A stretch of DNA of 64,000 nucleotides. Origin: Pteria penguin (Eukaryota; Mollusca; Bivalvia; Pterioida; Pteriidae). The notes beneath the pieces are model-generated. The model did no database searches and was not told the DNA's origin. It was given only the letters and a program-made list of their open reading frames with translations. The stretch's first letter is position 1, and each line of letters opens with the position of its first letter. Shown piece by piece: positions 60,951-64,000 of this stretch. A program made the translations under genes and the position numbers. The stretch is taken from the NCBI GenBank assembly GCA_035048485.1, contig CM068586.1, positions 33,792,563-33,856,562 of the forward strand, written 5' to 3'.

Positions 60951-61497
60951 AAGAATGCTGCAATATGTAAAACTCGAAATGGATACGTACAGTGAAATAG
61001 TCACATTACAATATGGCACCCTTACTTCCTCTGGTCTAGCTGCTACCATCCCATCATAACTTCTCCTGGTCTACCTGCTACTATCCCACCCTTACTTCCT
61101 CTGGTCTAGCTGCTTCCATCTAACCCTTCTTCTGGCCTATTACACCCTTACTTCTACTGGTCTAGCTGCTACCATTTCACCCTTACTTTTCCTTGCCTAT
61201 CTGCTACCATTACACCCTATCTCCTCCTGTCTAGCTGCCATCATCCCACCCTAACTGTTTTCTTATCTATCTGCTACAATCCCATCCATATTTCTCTTGG
61301 TCTATCTGCCGCCAACCCACCATAACTTTCCGTTGTGGTGTTGATGGATTTGAGGCGGGTGATATCAGACTTGCATCCTCCGTCGCCCGATTTGTCCCGG
61401 GTCGTCTTTATCTAATCATGGCTGAAGATATCATACTTTCATTGTTATAGTATTTTCACCCAAACATGTGCAAGATAAAAGATATTACACCTTACTA

Positions 61498-61643
61498 TTA
61501 CCACCACTACTACTAATTCTACTACTAGTGCTGCTACTACTATTACTATCACTACTACTGCTGCTGCTGCTGTTGCTGCTTACTACTACTACTACTACCT
61601 TGCTACTACGACTACTACTGCTACTACTACTGTTGCTGCTGCA

Positions 61644-61721
<78 letters not shown>

Positions 61722-61773
61722 ACTACTATTACTGCTGCTACTACTACTACTACTACACTGCTTCGTGTTCTAT

Positions 61774-61810
<37 letters not shown>

Positions 61811-61927
61811 GTTACTGTTGCTGCTGCTACTACTACTACTACTACTGATACTACTACTGCTGCTGCTGCTACTACTACTACTACTTCTGCTGCTGCTGCT
61901 ACTATTACTATTACTACTACTACTACA

Positions 61928-61972
<45 letters not shown>

Positions 61973-62201
61973 GCTACCACTACTACTACTAGTACTACTC
62001 TATTACTACTACTTCTACTACTACTACTACTACTACTACTTCTGCTAGTGTTGCTACTACTACTACTACAACTACTCTACTACTACTACTACTACCACTA
62101 CTACTCTACTAATACTACTATTACTGCTGTTGCTGCTACTACTACTGCTGCTACTACTACTTCAACTACTACTATCACTACTACTACTGCTGCTGCTGCT
62201 G

Positions 62202-62242
<41 letters not shown>

Positions 62243-62297
62243 GCTACTGCTGCTGTTGCTACTACTACTACTTTGCTACTATTACTACTACTACACA

Positions 62298-62333
<36 letters not shown>

Positions 62334-62449
62334 GTTGCTGCTACTACTACTACTATTACTGCTACCACCATCACTACTACTTTTACTACTGCTACTGCTG
62401 GTGCTGCTGCTGCTACTACTATTACTACCACTACTACCACTACTCCTTA

Positions 62450-62483
<34 letters not shown>

Positions 62484-62534
62484 GTTGTTGTTGTTGCTGC
62501 TACTACTATTACTACTATTACTACTACTACTACA
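61498..62534. repeat. about 1-kb CTA/CTG triplet-repeat array
   Basis: Almost every triplet is CTA or CTG (with some ATT, ACC, CTT), including pure CTG blocks, for example about 61693-61718. All frames read as homopolymers (Leu, Thr/Ala, Tyr/Cys; Val/Ala on the minus strand), so the long ORFs are artefacts. Near the end there are GTTGTT triplets and the array stops before ATGAATTTTTAAC. Confidence 0.97.
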
Positions 62535-63226
62535 ATGAATTTTTAACTTTATTCAAAAAAACACACACACACAAAATTGCTGTAGTTTCAATTACTGTAC
62601 CAATACCGTGAAAATAAAATGTTTCACGGCTTTTGATCACAGAATATAGAGAAAATTACAAAATAAAATTTCACGATGATTTAAAAAATTAACTCATGCT
62701 TTTTCAAAGCTGTTCCTTTTCAATATGTACATGCATTCTTAGTTAAATATTTGGCTCTAAACTTAAAAAAAGAAATAAAATATTAAGATAATTTCAAGGA
62801 GAGGTTGTGTTACTACAGAAGATATACACACTGTATAAAGACAATCTTCTTGAAAAAAACGATAAAATTCAAACCATGATTGGTCAAATTATTTTGCCCT
62901 GAGGCCCTCCCCCACCCCTGCCTCCGACGAGCCTGAAGTTTAAATCGAATGACATATACATATGTAGCTTTGTCTTCTATTCATTCGTTATACCTAAAAC
63001 GTGTTATATAGGTAAAACTTCAGATATGGTAACCGGATAACCTGAATTAATTAAAAACTGAAAAGAAACAGGATATAAGATATAGTAAACAGAATTATAA
63101 AATCTCGATGTGGGCGCATCACACCCTAACACCTTTAACATCATGCCATGATTATTTCACTCATTTTCTTTCCACATGGTGCAGAGCCTCAAATTATCCC
63201 ATGACATGAACCGACCCGAAGACGTC
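62535..63226. other. intergenic, nothing recognised
   Basis: AT-rich with a short CA run at about 62561-62572. No gene is supported. Confidence 0.45.
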
Positions 63227-63237
63227 CGGTCTTTTTT

Positions 63238-63515
63238 AAGCCGGCGTGGCCTAGTGGTATCGCGTCGGACTCCTGATCGGGAGGCCGGGGTTCGAGTCCC
63301 GCTCTGGTCATGCCGGTGTCATGTCTTTCGGAAGAGACAATAAAAACCGAGGCCCCATGTCGTGGTATGCACGGCACGTTAAAGATCCCTCACTGCTTCG
63401 AGTGGGTCCGTTGCAAAGGTCAAAATTTGTATGCCCCGCATCAGGCAGATGCCGTCACCATATACGTGAAATATTCGTGGTGTGACGTAAAACAAAAATC
63501 AGTCAATCAATCAAG
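63238..63515 (+). mobile_element. tRNA-derived SINE, most intact copy, with target duplication
   Basis: The head has A-box TGGCCTAGTGGTATCG and B-box GGGTTCGAGTCCC (63289-63301). Then the core TCTTTCGGAAGAGACAATAA and AAACCGAGGCCCCATGTCGT, then CACGTTAAAGATCCCTCACT, GTGGGTCCGTTGCAAAGGTC, GCAGATGCCGTCACCATATA and GTGACGTAAAACAAAAATCA, with a TCAATCAATCAA tail. It is flanked by CGGTCTTTTTT at 63227-63237 and 63516-63526, typical of LINE-mediated retroposition. The conserved core resembles the Meta-domain of described invertebrate SINEs; that identification is from memory. Confidence 0.93.
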
Positions 63516-63526
63516 CGGTCTTTTTT

Positions 63527-64000
63527 TTTTTTTTTTTTTCTTTTTTTGAAAGGGGGATGTTGTCACCTGCCAGTGTAGATTGTAACACAAAACCTTGTTT
63601 ATACTACCTTGTCCGAAGGACATGTTAAAACATTTCCGATAACGGTTCGAACGGTGGTCGTCCGACTAAATTTCCGGTGTGGTACCACGTGACCAACCCA
63701 ACCCTCTACAGCTGTAACAAAGCATTAAAAGTAGGACTCCTATTAAAATTCTGTACTTGAAAGCTTCTCTCTTTGAGCCAAACATATTACAGTAATATGT
63801 TATATGAATAAGTCTGATAGATGTAATTTTCTTTAATGCGATAAATCAATACAATAATAAATAACCAAACAAGTCATATACAAGAATTATCGCAGTATGT
63901 TGGAAAACTAGAAAATATCCCATTAAAGATTGTTATGAAACTGCATTGTTATTGAGATAAGAGGTAACGATTTGGACAAAGTCCAGAGATTAAAGAATAC
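63527..64000. other. intergenic, nothing recognised
   Basis: Starts with the T-run that follows the SINE target duplication. The rest is AT-rich without structure. Confidence 0.45.

Larger units (their letters stand above)
59955..61330. repeat. degenerate 34-36-bp pyrimidine-rich array, twice interrupted
   Basis: Units of the type CTGCTACCATCCCACCCTTA plus CTTCTCCTGGTCTAG occupy about 59960-60064, 60286-60545 and 61010-61330. The array is interrupted by a 221-bp inverted-repeat element (60065-60285) and by about 460 bp containing the second copy of the 43.3-kb dispersed repeat. Confidence 0.85.

Noticed and set aside
61468..62611. Poly-Leu, poly-Thr/Ala and poly-Tyr ORFs
   Set aside because: They are translations of the CTA/CTG triplet array. 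All frames are open for the same reason.
63238..63310. Functional tRNA gene
   Set aside because: A- and B-boxes are present, but the acceptor arms do not pair and the sequence continues into a SINE body with a target duplication.

Overview
This is an AT-rich eukaryotic window, almost certainly from a mollusc and most likely a bivalve. The support is one intron-containing animal gene, several tRNA-derived SINE copies whose body carries a core I associate from memory with invertebrate (Meta-type) SINEs, a decayed non-LTR retrotransposon, hAT-like miniature elements, and a very high density of micro-, mini- and satellite-like tandem arrays. There are no operons, bacterial genes, rRNA genes or CRISPR arrays. 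The species cannot be named from the sequence alone.

The only confidently recognised host gene is FAM8A1, an RDD-family ER membrane protein that acts as a cofactor of the HRD1 ubiquitin ligase. It lies on the + strand in five exons (13582-13942, 15801-15921, 17360-17504, 20462-20616, 22240-22390). These join in consistent phase to 933 nt, a 310-residue protein plus stop. A likely housekeeping promoter core (ETS and YY1-like sites) and a short upstream ORF lie about 100 bp before the start codon. The striking part is intron 3. Its 3' end is a tandem array of about 40-bp units, each carrying a copy of the exon-4 splice acceptor and the first 24 or so bases of exon 4. There are 20 acceptor positions in a row, 18 of which keep the AG, and only the last leads to an open reading frame.

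Layout: 1-1.9 kb plain intergenic. 2.0-4.9 kb a SINE copy and a broken LINE reverse transcriptase with a nested inverted-repeat element. 5.5-9.7 kb a composite non-autonomous element with terminal inverted repeats and an internal 320-bp repeat rich in TGACGTCA octamers. 10-13 kb a CA repeat, a SINE body and unidentified ORFs. 13.5-22.6 kb FAM8A1. 24.8-25.2 kb a 184-bp tandem duplication. 25.5-30.4 kb a 36-bp minisatellite of about 137 units with higher-order duplications, ending in an AT microsatellite. 31-48 kb mostly gene-poor intergenic DNA with small elements, including a degenerate array resembling a tRNA A-box. 48-51 kb an AT microsatellite, a long hairpin, an hAT-like element and an intact SINE. 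53.7-54.8 kb a foldback element with a nested insertion. 55.5-56.1 kb a 43-bp array. 57.2-58.1 kb two SINEs. 58.5-61.3 kb two degenerate arrays. 61.5-62.5 kb a 1-kb CTA/CTG triplet array. 63.2 kb an intact SINE with target-site duplication.

No second host gene could be supported. The long ORFs at 25.4-30.4 kb and 61.5-62.6 kb are by-products of repeat units whose length is a multiple of three.
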